Shown here piece after piece: positions 34,111 to 42,759 of a stretch of 64,000 nucleotides of DNA. The stretch covers positions 1,674,001-1,738,000 of the forward strand of contig NZ_CP044129.1 of the NCBI RefSeq assembly GCF_009617995.1, written 5' to 3'. The notes beneath the pieces are model-generated. The model made no database searches, had not been told where the DNA came from, and saw nothing but the letters and a program-made list of their open reading frames with translations. Source of the DNA: Halomicrobium sp. LC1Hm (lineage in GTDB: Archaea; Halobacteriota; Halobacteria; Halobacteriales; Haloarculaceae). A program made the translations under genes and the position numbers. Position 1 is the first letter of the stretch. Each line of letters opens with the position of its first letter.

Positions 34111-35856
34111 CTACGAGCGATCGTCGTCGGTGGTGTCCTCGTAGACGATGCCACGCTCTGCGTCGAGCGTGACCTGCGTCCCGTCTGTCAGGTCCGGGAG
34201 TTCGGCGTTGGCGATCATCGGGATCGAGAGCTCGCGCGCGACGATCGCGGCGTAGCCCGTCGTCCCGTCGTGGGCGTCGACGATGCCGCCGATCCGCTCG
34301 ACCTCGCCGTCGAACTCGCCGTCGAAGTCCGCGGCGATCGAGATCACCGCACCGTCGGGCACGTCGGAGAGGTCGCCGTCGGGCACGTGATAGACCGGCC
34401 CCGACACCAGCCCGTCGACGACCGAGCGGCCGTTGGCGATCCGCTCGGCCGCGACGTGGACCTTCAGGAGATTGGCCGTGTTCATGCCTTCGAGTTCGGT
34501 CATCATCCCGGAGAGGACGACGACGGTGTCGCCGCCGTCCGCTGCCTCCGTGTCCAGGGCCGCCTGCGCGGCGTTCTGGATGATCGCGTCCGCACCCTGG
34601 GTCGTGTACTCCGTCGAGACGGGGATGATCCCCCACGAGAGGGCGAGCTGTCGCCGCACCTCGTCGCTGGGCGTCGAGGCGACGATCGGAATCGACGGCC
34701 GGTACTTGGCCGACTTGAGGGCGGTGTAGCCAGATTCGGAAGCGGCGACGACTGCCGAGGCCCCGATGTCCCGAGCGAGGAACCGCGCGGACCGCGCCAG
34801 CGCGTCCGTTCGCGTCTCGCCCGCGGCCGGGACCTGTTGCTCGCGGTTCTGGTCGTACTCTGGGGCCGACTCGACGTCGCGGACGATGCGGTCCATCGTC
34901 TCGACGACGCGGACCGGATTGTCGCCGATCGCGGTCTCGCCCGACAGCATCACCGCGTCGGTGCCGTCGAGGACGGCGTTGGCCACGTCGGAGGCTTCCG
35001 CGCGGGTCGGTCGGCGCTCGTGGATCATCGAGTCGAGCATCTCCGTCGCCGTGATTACCGGCACGCCGGCTTCCTGACACTTGCGGATGATGCGCTTCTG
35101 GAAGATCGGCACGTCTTCGAGCGGGCACTCGACGCCGAGGTCCCCACGCGCGACCATCACGCCGTATGCGGCGTCGACGATCGAATCGAGGTTCTCGACA
35201 GCGCCGGCCCGCTCGATCTTGGCGATGATCGGGATGTCGATGCCGCGCTCTTCCATCTCGGCCTCGATCTCGTAGATGTCTTCGCCCGAGCGGACGAACG
35301 AGGCGGCCACGAAGTCGGGTTCTTTCTCTGCGGCGACGTCGAGCTCTCGCCGATCGTTGTCCGTGACGGCGGGCAAGTCCAGCTCGACGCCGGGGACGTT
35401 GACGCCCTTGCGAGCACCGAGTTCACCGCCGTTCTCGACGGTCGCGTAGACGGAGTCGCCCTCGACGCGGTCGACCGTCGTCTCGATCCGGCCGTCGTCG
35501 AGCAACACGCGGTCGCCCGGCTGGACGGACGAGATCGACAGCGAGAGGCCGACGCGCTCTGGCGTCGCCTCGTCTGACTGGACGAACTCGACCGTCGAGC
35601 CCTCGTCCAACTGGATCGGGTCGCGGATCGGAGCCGTTCGCACCTCCGGACCAGGCATGTCGAGCATCGACGCGACCGGTCGCTCCGTGGTCGCGTCGAC
35701 CTCTCGGATTCGGTCGAGCATCTCGCGGCGGTGCTCGGGCGTGCCGTGGCTGGCGTTGAGCCGCGCCACGGACATGCCGGCCTCGGCGAGACCGCGAATC
35801 TGCTCGACCGACTCCGTCGCCGGCCCCAGCGTACAGACGATCTTCGCGCTACGCAT
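34111..35856 (-). CDS. pyk: Pyruvate kinase with C-terminal PEP-utilising mobile domain
   Basis: 581 residues. The barrel opens RSAKIVCTLGPATESVEQIR with ARLNASHGTPEHRREMLDRI. IPIIAKIERAGAVENLDSIV and VMVARGDLGVECPLEDVPIF hold the catalytic Lys/Glu and Asp. TATEMLDSMIHERRPTRAEA is the signature helix. Residues about 480-581 are an added PEP-utiliser mobile domain (HDGTTGYAAIVARELSIPMI), common in haloarchaeal and Bacillus enzymes. CCTCC at 35865-35869 (GGAGG on the minus strand), eight bases from the ATG at 35856, fixes the start. It makes pyruvate and ATP from PEP. Confidence 0.96.
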   Translation of the reverse strand: MRSAKIVCTLGPATESVEQIRGLAEAGMSVARLNASHGTPEHRREMLDRIREVDATTERPVASMLDMPGPEVRTAPIRDPIQLDEGSTVEFVQSDEATPERVGLSLSISSVQPGDRVLLDDGRIETTVDRVEGDSVYATVENGGELGARKGVNVPGVELDLPAVTDNDRRELDVAAEKEPDFVAASFVRSGEDIYEIEAEMEERGIDIPIIAKIERAGAVENLDSIVDAAYGVMVARGDLGVECPLEDVPIFQKRIIRKCQEAGVPVITATEMLDSMIHERRPTRAEASDVANAVLDGTDAVMLSGETAIGDNPVRVVETMDRIVRDVESAPEYDQNREQQVPAAGETRTDALARSARFLARDIGASAVVAASESGYTALKSAKYRPSIPIVASTPSDEVRRQLALSWGIIPVSTEYTTQGADAIIQNAAQAALDTEAADGGDTVVVLSGMMTELEGMNTANLLKVHVAAERIANGRSVVDGLVSGPVYHVPDGDLSDVPDGAVISIAADFDGEFDGEVERIGGIVDAHDGTTGYAAIVARELSIPMIANAELPDLTDGTQVTLDAERGIVYEDTTDDDRS

Positions 35857-35970
35857 CGGGTCGTCCTCCGTCGATTGCAGAGAGCTTCCGAACAACCATA
35901 CGAGAGCGTACCCGGCCAGGGGATAAGAAGGTTATCGACCAGTCGAATACTGCAGCGTCGACGCCGTGGG

Positions 35971-36924
35971 TCACCGAGAGATGTCCGCGGTGCCGCCCTC
36001 GATGACGGCCGCCACCTCCTCCGGCGTCACGACGGCGATGTCGCCGGGGATCGACCGCTTGAGCGCGGCAGTGCCGGCGGCGTACTCCAGCGAGGTTTCG
36101 ACGCTCTCGCCCGCGACGTACTGCGAGAGGAAGCCGCCCACGAAGGAATCGCCGGTGCCGACAGGGTGGGCGCTCGTCGCCTCGAACGTCGGCTGTTCGT
36201 GGGTCGTCCCGTCGGCGACGGCCAGTGCCGGCTCGGACCCGCGCGTGAGGATCGTCACTTCGAAGTCGAACTCCGCGGCCAGTTCGCGGGCGATCGACGC
36301 CGCCTCGCCCGTGCGCCCGAGCACGTTCTCGGCGTCTCGCTGGGCGACGATCAACACGTCGACGTGGGGGAACAGTTCGGTGAGCGTCTCGCGGGCGACT
36401 TCGGGCTCCCAGAGCTTCGACCGGTAGTTCACGTCGAAGCTCGTCAGCGTGTCGGCGTCGGCAGCCGCTTCGAGCAGCGTCTGTGTCGTCGCCGCCAGGG
36501 TCTCGGACAGTGCTGGGGTGATACCCGTGGTGTGAAACGCCGACGCCGAGCGGATTCGATCGACCGGGAGCTCGTCCGGCGTCGCCGTCGTCACCGCCGC
36601 GTCGGCCCGGTCGTAGATGACGTTGTTCCCGCGTGGGGACTCTCCGGATTCGAGGTAATAGGTCCCCTGTCGTCCCTCGTCACTCCAGACGATGTCAGTC
36701 TCGACACCGTGGCTCGCGAGTTCGCCGGTGACCCGCCGGCCGACCGGCGAGTCCGGGAGCTTCGACACCCACGTTGCGTCGAGGCCAAGCCGCTGTGTGG
36801 CGACTGCGACGTTGCTCTCTGCACCCGCGGCGCGAACGACGTACTGGTCTGCGGTTTCGATCCGTTCGTCGCCCGGGGGCGACAGCCGGAGCATGGTTTC
36901 TCCGAAGGTAACGAGATCCGTCAT
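35971..36924 (-). CDS. kdgK: 2-keto-3-deoxygluconate kinase (PfkB family)
   Basis: 317 residues of the ribokinase/PfkB fold. MTDLVTFGETMLRLSPPGDE is the start seen in KDG kinases. AAGAESNVAVATQRLGLDAT is PfkB signature 1, and HPVGTGDSFVGGFLSQYVAG is signature 2 with the anion hole and catalytic Asp (about 256). It phosphorylates 2-keto-3-deoxygluconate in the semi-phosphorylative Entner-Doudoroff pathway used by haloarchaea for glucose. A strong TATA box lies 28 bases upstream. Confidence 0.88.
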   Translation of the reverse strand: MTDLVTFGETMLRLSPPGDERIETADQYVVRAAGAESNVAVATQRLGLDATWVSKLPDSPVGRRVTGELASHGVETDIVWSDEGRQGTYYLESGESPRGNNVIYDRADAAVTTATPDELPVDRIRSASAFHTTGITPALSETLAATTQTLLEAAADADTLTSFDVNYRSKLWEPEVARETLTELFPHVDVLIVAQRDAENVLGRTGEAASIARELAAEFDFEVTILTRGSEPALAVADGTTHEQPTFEATSAHPVGTGDSFVGGFLSQYVAGESVETSLEYAAGTAALKRSIPGDIAVVTPEEVAAVIEGGTADISR

Positions 36925-36948
36925 ATAGGTGCGTCAACTCGCCCCCGG

Positions 36949-36955
36949 TATAAAA
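36949..36955 (-). promoter_or_regulatory. TATA box for kdgK
   Basis: TTTTATA on the minus strand is centred 28 bases upstream of the kdgK ATG, a strong leaderless promoter. Confidence 0.6.
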
Positions 36956-37034
36956 TCCGCCGGATTCCCGAGTCGGCGGCCGACACTGTGACACACTCCA
37001 AAGGCTTTTGTATTCAAATATTGCACACAAACCT

Positions 37035-37127
37035 ATGCGAAACAGCGACGTGTCGCCAGCGGATGGCACAGCGACGGGCGTGCCCGTTCGCGGCGAACAA
37101 GCTCTCACTGGTGGTGGGGCACGATGA
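37035..37127 (+). CDS. 30-residue leader ORF overlapping the chemoreceptor-like gene
   Basis: A TATA-like TTTTGTATT is centred about 26 bases upstream of the ATG at 37035, so leaderless transcription would start translation here. The frame (MRNSDVSPADGTATGVPVRG...) ends in a TGA that overlaps the ATG at 37124 (ATGA). The peptide is Gly/Thr/Ala-rich, with no recognised family. It probably couples translation of the next gene. Confidence 0.45.
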   Translation: MRNSDVSPADGTATGVPVRGEQALTGGGAR

Positions 37128-39007
37128 GCGACACAGAGTCGTCTTCCGAAGGCATCGTCCAGAAGATCACGCCCAACTTCATCAGGCGGAGCTTCGCACT
37201 GAAGTTCGGGCTCGTCCTGCTGGTGATGGGGCTGTCGGTCGGCATCATCGGGTTCGCGGCGACCGAAGAGGTCCGGACCCAGACACAGGACAACGTCGAA
37301 GAACAGTTCCAGAACACGGCCGTCCAGCAGAGTGACATCGTCGAGCAGTGGGTCACGCAGAACAAGCTGTCGACGAAGCTCATCTCGAATCAGGACCAGT
37401 GGGGTAACGACGAGGCGGATCTCGAACTCGCTCTCGAAAACGAGCTGTCACGGCTGCCGGCCGACGCCAGGAACGTCCACCTGCTGGAGGCGACGCCGTC
37501 GGGGTCGTCCGTCGTCGCCAGTACGAGCCTCCGTGCGGACTCGTCGGCGCTGTCGGCGAACCTCCAGTGGACGTCCGAGATGGAGCGCAGCGACGCCAGT
37601 CAGGTGCTCGTCTCTGACGTCTATCGCGACAGCCAGGACAGCGCATCGACGATCGGGTTCGCCAGCCCGGTGCCGGCCTCCCAGAACCGCATCCTGGTCG
37701 TCGAGTACCGGCTCGACGAACTCGCCGATTCGATCAGTCCGGCCAAGGACGAGTCCGCGCGATTCACACAGGTCGTGGACAGCCACCGCACGGTCGTCGT
37801 CGACCAGGCCTACGCCGGCAACAGCGACCGAGAGGGGATGACGCTGTCGACGTACCCCGTCCAGCAGACGGTCGACGACGCGAACGCGCTGCGGGGCACA
37901 CAAGAGAGTGCCAGCGTCAAGACGGCGATGGCACCCAGCGGCGACTTCGGACTGAACGAGGAGTACACCGTCGGCTACGCGCCGGTCTCTGGAACTGACT
38001 GGGTCGTCCTGACCCACGCACCGTCCTCGACGGTGTTTGGCTTCGTCGAGGACGTGCAGCTGTACGGCCTGATCGCGACGGCCAGCCTGGTCGTCTTCAT
38101 CGGCGGCATCGGTGCGGCCCTCGGCTGGAGCACCTCGTCGTCGATCGATACGCTCACCCGGAAGACCGAAGAGATGCGCGAGGGCAATCTCGACGTCGAA
38201 CTGAACACGTCACGGATCGACAACATCGGTCAGCTGTACGACGGCTTCGCCGACATGCGTGACGCGCTCAGAGAACAGATCGACGAAGCCGAACGCGCAC
38301 GCAAGGAAGCGGAAGTTTCGCGCGCGGAAGCCATGGAGATGAGCAACTACCTCCAGGAGAAAGCCACCGAGTTCTCCGTCGCCATGGAGAAGACCGCGGG
38401 CGGGGACATGACCACGCGAATGGAGCAGGACGGGGAGAACGAAGCGATGGACACCATCGCGAGCGAGTTCAACGCCATGATCGAGGAGTTGGAGAAGACG
38501 ACCGGCCAGCTCAAGAGCTTCTCCGAAGAGGTCGCGGAATCCGGTGACGTGGTGTTGCAAAGCGCCGAGTCCGTCCGTGACGCCTCCGAACAGGTCGCCG
38601 AGTCCATCCAAAAGATCTCCGACGAGGCCTACGAGCAGAAAGACCAGCTACAGACGATCTCCGAGGATCTCGACGAACTGGTCGAGACGCTCGAAGCCCT
38701 CGAAGCGGAACAGCAAGCGGTCGACTTCGGCGACTCACTCACCCAGTTCCGCACCGTCGCGACCCAGCTCCAGGAGGCTGCGGACACCAGCGAGCAGATG
38801 ATGTCCGAGTCCGAGACCGTCGCCGGTGCCGCCGAGGAACAGGCCGCCGAACTCAACGAAGTGTCCTCGCGTGCCGAACAGCTGAAACGGTACGCTCGAC
38901 CGCTCGGGGACATCCTCGACCGCTTCGAGACGGAAGCCGAACACGAGTTCGTCTTCTCCGGCGGACCGTCACAGACGACGCGAACGCAAGAAGAGAGCGA
39001 AGACTGA
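37124..39007 (+). CDS. Membrane chemoreceptor-like protein lacking the MCP signalling tip
   Basis: 627 residues. Transmembrane segment 1 is at about 24-46 and segment 2 at about 312-338. Between them lies a roughly 260-residue extracellular sensor of the dCache type. Two HAMP-like modules follow (MREGNLDVELNTSRIDNIGQ and KTAGGDMTTRMEQDGENEAM, near 425). The next helices resemble the start (SIQKISDEAYEQKDQLQTIS) and end (ETVAGAAEEQAAELNEVSSR) of haloarchaeal MCP hairpins. The central tip with DQTN...LALNA...IEAARAGE is missing, replaced by about 40 unrelated residues. It would not bind CheA/CheW in the usual way. It ends in FVFSGGPSQTTRTQEESED. Confidence 0.82.
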   Translation: MSDTESSSEGIVQKITPNFIRRSFALKFGLVLLVMGLSVGIIGFAATEEVRTQTQDNVEEQFQNTAVQQSDIVEQWVTQNKLSTKLISNQDQWGNDEADLELALENELSRLPADARNVHLLEATPSGSSVVASTSLRADSSALSANLQWTSEMERSDASQVLVSDVYRDSQDSASTIGFASPVPASQNRILVVEYRLDELADSISPAKDESARFTQVVDSHRTVVVDQAYAGNSDREGMTLSTYPVQQTVDDANALRGTQESASVKTAMAPSGDFGLNEEYTVGYAPVSGTDWVVLTHAPSSTVFGFVEDVQLYGLIATASLVVFIGGIGAALGWSTSSSIDTLTRKTEEMREGNLDVELNTSRIDNIGQLYDGFADMRDALREQIDEAERARKEAEVSRAEAMEMSNYLQEKATEFSVAMEKTAGGDMTTRMEQDGENEAMDTIASEFNAMIEELEKTTGQLKSFSEEVAESGDVVLQSAESVRDASEQVAESIQKISDEAYEQKDQLQTISEDLDELVETLEALEAEQQAVDFGDSLTQFRTVATQLQEAADTSEQMMSESETVAGAAEEQAAELNEVSSRAEQLKRYARPLGDILDRFETEAEHEFVFSGGPSQTTRTQEESED

Positions 39008-39999
39008 CGACGCTAATTCCGGAGTCTCGTGATCCGTCGTTTCGACGAGGCCGTCGGGACCAGCACTTCTCGGCCTGACTGATACGCTGTCGTGTTCTAT
39101 CGCTGGCCTCGTCTCCCTCGTGAGACGGGCGGGCTGGGACGACGCCGACGACGAGTCGTGCGTCTCGAACTTCGGCACTACCGCCACTCTCGCCGTCTAC
39201 GAGCGTCGGCGACGTTCTGAACTGGCCGCTCGACCGCTGCTGGACTGACGTGCCTCTGAGACGTACTGTTCACTGCCGTTCGCTTCCTCGTTGTGTATAG
39301 CACCATATGATTTATCTGTCCTGCTGTGGCCACCTTCGGCGAGCGAAAGTGACAAAAAACAGCCACGCACAGCGACCGAAAGCGAGCAACGAGGGGAAAA
39401 CGCTAGCGCCAGCATGACATCCACGGCCCGCTGCCGGGCAGTACCCGACGAGGACGGTCAGAAGCCGTCGAGAGACCAGCGATAGGGTCGCTCGCACCGA
39501 TCGTCGTCGGTGATGTGGCGTCGAGATCCGTCGCCAACTGCTACGCTGTGACGACGATCGACTGTGCCGGACGGCGGTGCCCAAATAGGGGCTGACCGAA
39601 GCGCTGGAAAGCACCGCAAGCCCACGCTGGGTGGACCCTCACGGTGTCGCCGGCCGATGGAACCGCGGCCCTTGCAGGAATCTCGCCGGTACCTGTACGC
39701 GGCCGCAGCGCCGTTCGAACGGGCTGAGGAGCGGAGTCCTGGTGCAAGCACGCAGAGCGTGGTTCGAGAGGGCCGACGGCTCTTCCCCTCGACGGTGAGT
39801 CGCCGGACCGCAAGCGCGAGGGCGTCGGCGTCTACGAGTCGACAGAGACAGCGGCTTCTCTGAACACGACCTGCCGTACTGGCGGCACATTCATTAGCCC
39901 GCCGTTTGTCGCTCGAACACTGGTTTTGCGGGGCTTCGCCCGAGCGTTCGTCGAGAACGCTCATTTCGATCGAGCCCCGCTACAAACCACACACCGACC
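39008..39999. other. Gene-poor stretch, no supported gene
   Basis: About 990 bases after the receptor-like gene. All frames are short or give Arg/Ser-rich translations typical of antisense or non-coding haloarchaeal DNA. ATTTATCTGT at 39310-39319 matches ten bases of the inverted-repeat motif before the DUF5805 gene. I see no RNA gene. It could be decayed coding sequence, as the gene on its right side is broken. Confidence 0.5.
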
Positions 40000-40524
40000 A
40001 TGACGACAGACACGCCTTCTCCGGAGATCGAATCGATCGTCGACTACGAGCGCCTTGCTGCGGACGATACGATTCCGTATCACGAACAGCGAGATACGGT
40101 CGACGCGGCAGTCGTCGAACAGGTGAGAGAGCGTACAGACCTCGCTTGCGTGGGCATCACGAACCCAGCGGGCGAGCTCCTCCTCTGACGGCAGACAGAC
40201 ACCTGCTCGTGGAAGCTCCCCGTCGAGAACGTGGCACCGGACGAGGAGTTCACGGCTGCGATCGTCGATCACGTTCGAGCGACGATCGGCTTCGAGATCG
40301 AACTGACGGCGATCGAAGGCGTCTGGCAGGTCACCGTCGAAACGAACGACGGCGAACAGACCGCGACTCGGGGATTCGTCACCGTCCGCGGCGTCCCCCT
40401 CTCGGGAGAGTACGACCTCACCGCCGTGGAACCCACTGGTGAGTCGGTCCACGCGGCCGAGTGGTTCGACGAACTGCCCGCGGACGTCGACGCAGTTCCG
40501 GGCACTGACGTATGCTTGGACTGA
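40000..40524 (+). pseudogene. Broken Nudix-like hydrolase gene with an in-frame TGA
   Basis: Two frames in the same phase (40000-40188 and 40231-40524) are separated only by TGA at 40186-40188. Read through, the 174 codons give a haloarchaeal Nudix-like protein: YHEQRDTVDAAVVEQVRERT, then the strand GITNPAGELLL, the stop, CSWKLPVENVAPDEEFTAAI, and a C-terminal FVTVRGVP...AAEWFDELPAD. The residues after the stop include the WKLP motif that precedes the Nudix box. The box itself lacks the REUxEE core (IVDHVRATIGF). It is a pseudogene, or a two-part gene if GTG 40231 is used. Confidence 0.6.
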
Positions 40525-40921
40525 GTGGCGGCGTCGAAGCGCGTCCGTCTCTCGGGGACTGCTATCGTCGGCCGCAACTCTGTGAACGACTGGACGGCCA
40601 TAGGGCCGGGATGGGTGACGACGGTTACAGTCGGTCGTGGACTACCGACTGTCGAGTGTTGCCACGACGGGCAGCCGTCCGGTTTTCCATTCGGTCGTCG
40701 CTTACTTCGGACACAGAGAACGCTCAGAGCCGTGAGCGATCGACCCCGTAAGAAACCTCGTCCGACGTGACCGGTCGTGCAAGAGACACCTGCGTCGCAG
40801 AGTCTACCCTCAGTCGCGGTGCTCCGACGCGACGACAGTCGGCACCGTCCACAGCGAGCGGCCGCTGCTGACCAGATCGACTTGCGCTGTCGCCGAATCG
40901 TGTTGTTGCTTGGAAAACAAT
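40525..40921. other. Intergenic stretch, no supported gene
   Basis: About 400 bases between the broken Nudix-like gene and the A/T-rich promoter region of the DUF5805 gene. Open frames on both strands give non-protein-like translations. Nothing else is seen. Confidence 0.45.
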
Positions 40922-41020
40922 ATTTATCTGTGGATGTGATCACCACCGCAGCTTGAATGCATACACACAAATAAAATACAAGTAGGCAGCCGCTATAGGA
41001 TATCATAACCACAGATAAAT
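40922..41020. promoter_or_regulatory. 12-bp inverted repeat flanking the A/T-rich promoter of the DUF5805-recombinase operon
   Basis: ATTTATCTGTGG (40922-40933) and its exact complement CCACAGATAAAT (41009-41020) are 75 bases apart. A further direct copy TTATCTGTG (41025-41033) sits over the TATA position. The enclosed DNA is unusually A/T-rich for this genome. It could be an operator for the ribbon-helix-helix-like DUF5805 protein or a recombination site for the adjacent tyrosine recombinase. Confidence 0.55.
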
Positions 41021-41049
41021 GACCTTATCTGTGCTTGTGAGTTAGATTG

Positions 41050-41493
41050 ATGTGGCTGGGAACTGACGGAACCGACATGGCACGTGACGGCGACGTCGAC
41101 ACCTCCCGAGCGAGGATTCAGTCCTACGTTCCGACCTACCAGAAACAGGAGTGGCAGGCACACGCCGACGAACTCGACATGAGCCTCAGCGAGTTCGTCA
41201 GATCGATGGTACAGGCCGGGAGGCGTGGTTTTACCGTCGACTCGGTCGAAGACGGGTCGTCGACAGTGGAGAAATCCGGTGAAGGGGAACAATCGGACGC
41301 TGACCCCCAGGGTCAGCGTCTGGAAGACCGGGTTCTCTCGACCCTCGCCGACGGCGACAGCTACGAGTGGGACGAACTGGTCGCCGCAGTGACCGACGAC
41401 ATCGAAGCGCAACTTGACGAGACGCTACAGGAACTGCAAGCGCGCGACGAGATCAGATACAGCGGGCGCGAAGGAGGGTACGTCAAGAAATGA
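41050..41493 (+). CDS. DUF5805-type ribbon-helix-helix-like protein
   Basis: 147 residues. After about 15 residues comes a strand-helix-helix unit: RIQSYVPTYQKQEWQAHADE, then DMSLSEFVRSMVQAGRRGF. This is followed by an acidic linker and a C-terminal winged-helix-like segment (EDRVLSTLADGDSYEWDELV, then LDETLQELQARDEIRYSGRE). The haloarchaeal DUF5805 family is, as far as I recall, found next to an XerC/D-like recombinase, as here. The start could be ATG 41050 or ATG 41077. The stop overlaps the recombinase ATG by four bases. Confidence 0.7.
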   Translation: MWLGTDGTDMARDGDVDTSRARIQSYVPTYQKQEWQAHADELDMSLSEFVRSMVQAGRRGFTVDSVEDGSSTVEKSGEGEQSDADPQGQRLEDRVLSTLADGDSYEWDELVAAVTDDIEAQLDETLQELQARDEIRYSGREGGYVKK

Positions 41494-42527
41494 GCGCCGA
41501 CACCGACGCCGTCGACGCGAGCGAGGACCCCGTGGGCTACTTCCTGGACGATATGACCTACCACGGGAAGACGGATCGGACGCGGGAGTACTACGAGCGC
41601 GTGCTCCGGGAGTTCGAGTCCTTCCTCGACAGCGGAGCCCGGCCGGTAGGACTGGCCGAAGCGACCCACCGAGACTGTATGGCGTACGTCCACGGGCTCA
41701 GAGACGAGCAGAGCGACTCGACCGTCGCGACGTACGCCTCCTACTTGCATCGGTTCTACGCGTACATGAACCAGGTCGGAACCTTCGAGGAGAACCCGAT
41801 GGCGCTGGTGATGGAGGAGATGGACGAGACGATCGACACCGACCCCCAGCGCCGAGAGATCCCGATCCCGGCGATGCGGTCGTTCGTCCAGGACATCGAC
41901 CACCCCATGGAGCGAGCGGTCGTCGTCACCCTGTTGAAGACCGGGATGCGTGCGGGCGAACTGTGCAACCTCGACGTTCGTGACCTGCATCTGTCCGAGT
42001 GTACGGTCACGGCGGGGACTGCGATTCGACCACAACTCGAAGAGCGCCCCGACTCGCTGTTCGTCTCGGCCGAGCCGGCGCGTGGCGCGGTCGTCAACGG
42101 CGAAGAGCGGACGGCCTCGAACAAGCGAAAGCGGGACACGACGATCCCCGTCGACGCGGAGTTGGGCGACGTACTCGAACGATGGTTGGCCGTCCGCCCG
42201 GATCCGAGATCGACCGCAGAGCCGCTGTTCACGTCGACGAGCGGAGACTGGGGGAAGCGACTCACGCCGGATATGGTCCACCACGTCGTCGAACGCCACG
42301 CACGCGACCGCGGCTGGTACCAGGACGGCGGCGACGCGGCCCAGAACGTGACGCCTCACTACTTCAGACACTTCTTCACGACACACCTCCGCGATCGAAC
42401 GGGTGATCGGGGAATCGTGAAGTACCTGCGCGGCGACGTAGCCCAGGACGTGATCGATACGTACACCCACGAGTGGGGCGACCGCGTTCGCACCGTCTAC
42501 GACGAACACGTGTACGATATTTGCTAG
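41490..42527 (+). CDS. Tyrosine recombinase (XerC/D-like integrase)
   Basis: 345 residues. The N-terminal SAM-like core-binding domain (about 15-110) has TREYYERVLREFESFLDSGA. In the catalytic domain the first Arg is in TLLKTGMRAGELCNLDVRDL, box II is TPHYFRHFFTTHLRD (His-x-x-Arg), the second His is in DTYTHEWGD, and the Tyr nucleophile is in VYDEHVYD near the C-terminus. It should cut and join specific DNA sites. There is no neighbouring tRNA or phage gene, so it is probably a resident recombinase rather than a prophage integrase. It overlaps the DUF5805 gene (ATGA). Confidence 0.88.
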   Translation: MSADTDAVDASEDPVGYFLDDMTYHGKTDRTREYYERVLREFESFLDSGARPVGLAEATHRDCMAYVHGLRDEQSDSTVATYASYLHRFYAYMNQVGTFEENPMALVMEEMDETIDTDPQRREIPIPAMRSFVQDIDHPMERAVVVTLLKTGMRAGELCNLDVRDLHLSECTVTAGTAIRPQLEERPDSLFVSAEPARGAVVNGEERTASNKRKRDTTIPVDAELGDVLERWLAVRPDPRSTAEPLFTSTSGDWGKRLTPDMVHHVVERHARDRGWYQDGGDAAQNVTPHYFRHFFTTHLRDRTGDRGIVKYLRGDVAQDVIDTYTHEWGDRVRTVYDEHVYDIC

Positions 42528-42685
42528 CGCCCGTCACTATTTTGTCGGCGACACGGCGGCAGCTCGCAGACACGTAAACTGTATGTCGCTATATCAATGG
42601 TTGCGGTACAGATCGCACTCACAGGTGGGGAAACTGCCGGAGTGCGAGAGCACGAGGAGAAGAGAGCGATCGCGTGTCGGCGTCA

Positions 42686-42759
42686 TACTGCCGGCTGTCC
42701 GTCTGTGAAGAGTTTCGCGACCCGTGGTCGCGATCGTGAAACAGTGACAGCCGGCAGTA
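42686..42759. repeat. Family I palindromic element, copy c (74 bp)
   Basis: Ends TACTGCCGGCTGT/ACAGCCGGCAGTA pair perfectly. The inner stem is TCGCGACC/GGTCGCGA around a CGT loop. Direct TCA flanks lie at 42683-42685 and 42760-42762; the latter is the stop codon of the moeA-type gene. It separates convergent genes (recombinase and moeA). Confidence 0.85.

Noticed and set aside
39458-39964. A 168-codon minus-strand frame in the gene-poor stretch
   Set aside because: Cys/Arg/Ser-rich translation without acidic bias or motifs; haloarchaeal proteins are acidic, so it is unlikely to be coding.
40186-40188. TGA as a selenocysteine or pyrrolysine-like recoded codon
   Set aside because: Haloarchaea are not known to recode TGA, and no SECIS-like structure is apparent; a premature stop is simpler.
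41490-42527. Integrated virus or plasmid marked by the recombinase
   Set aside because: No tRNA att site, structural, replication or other phage genes; neighbours are ordinary chromosomal genes.
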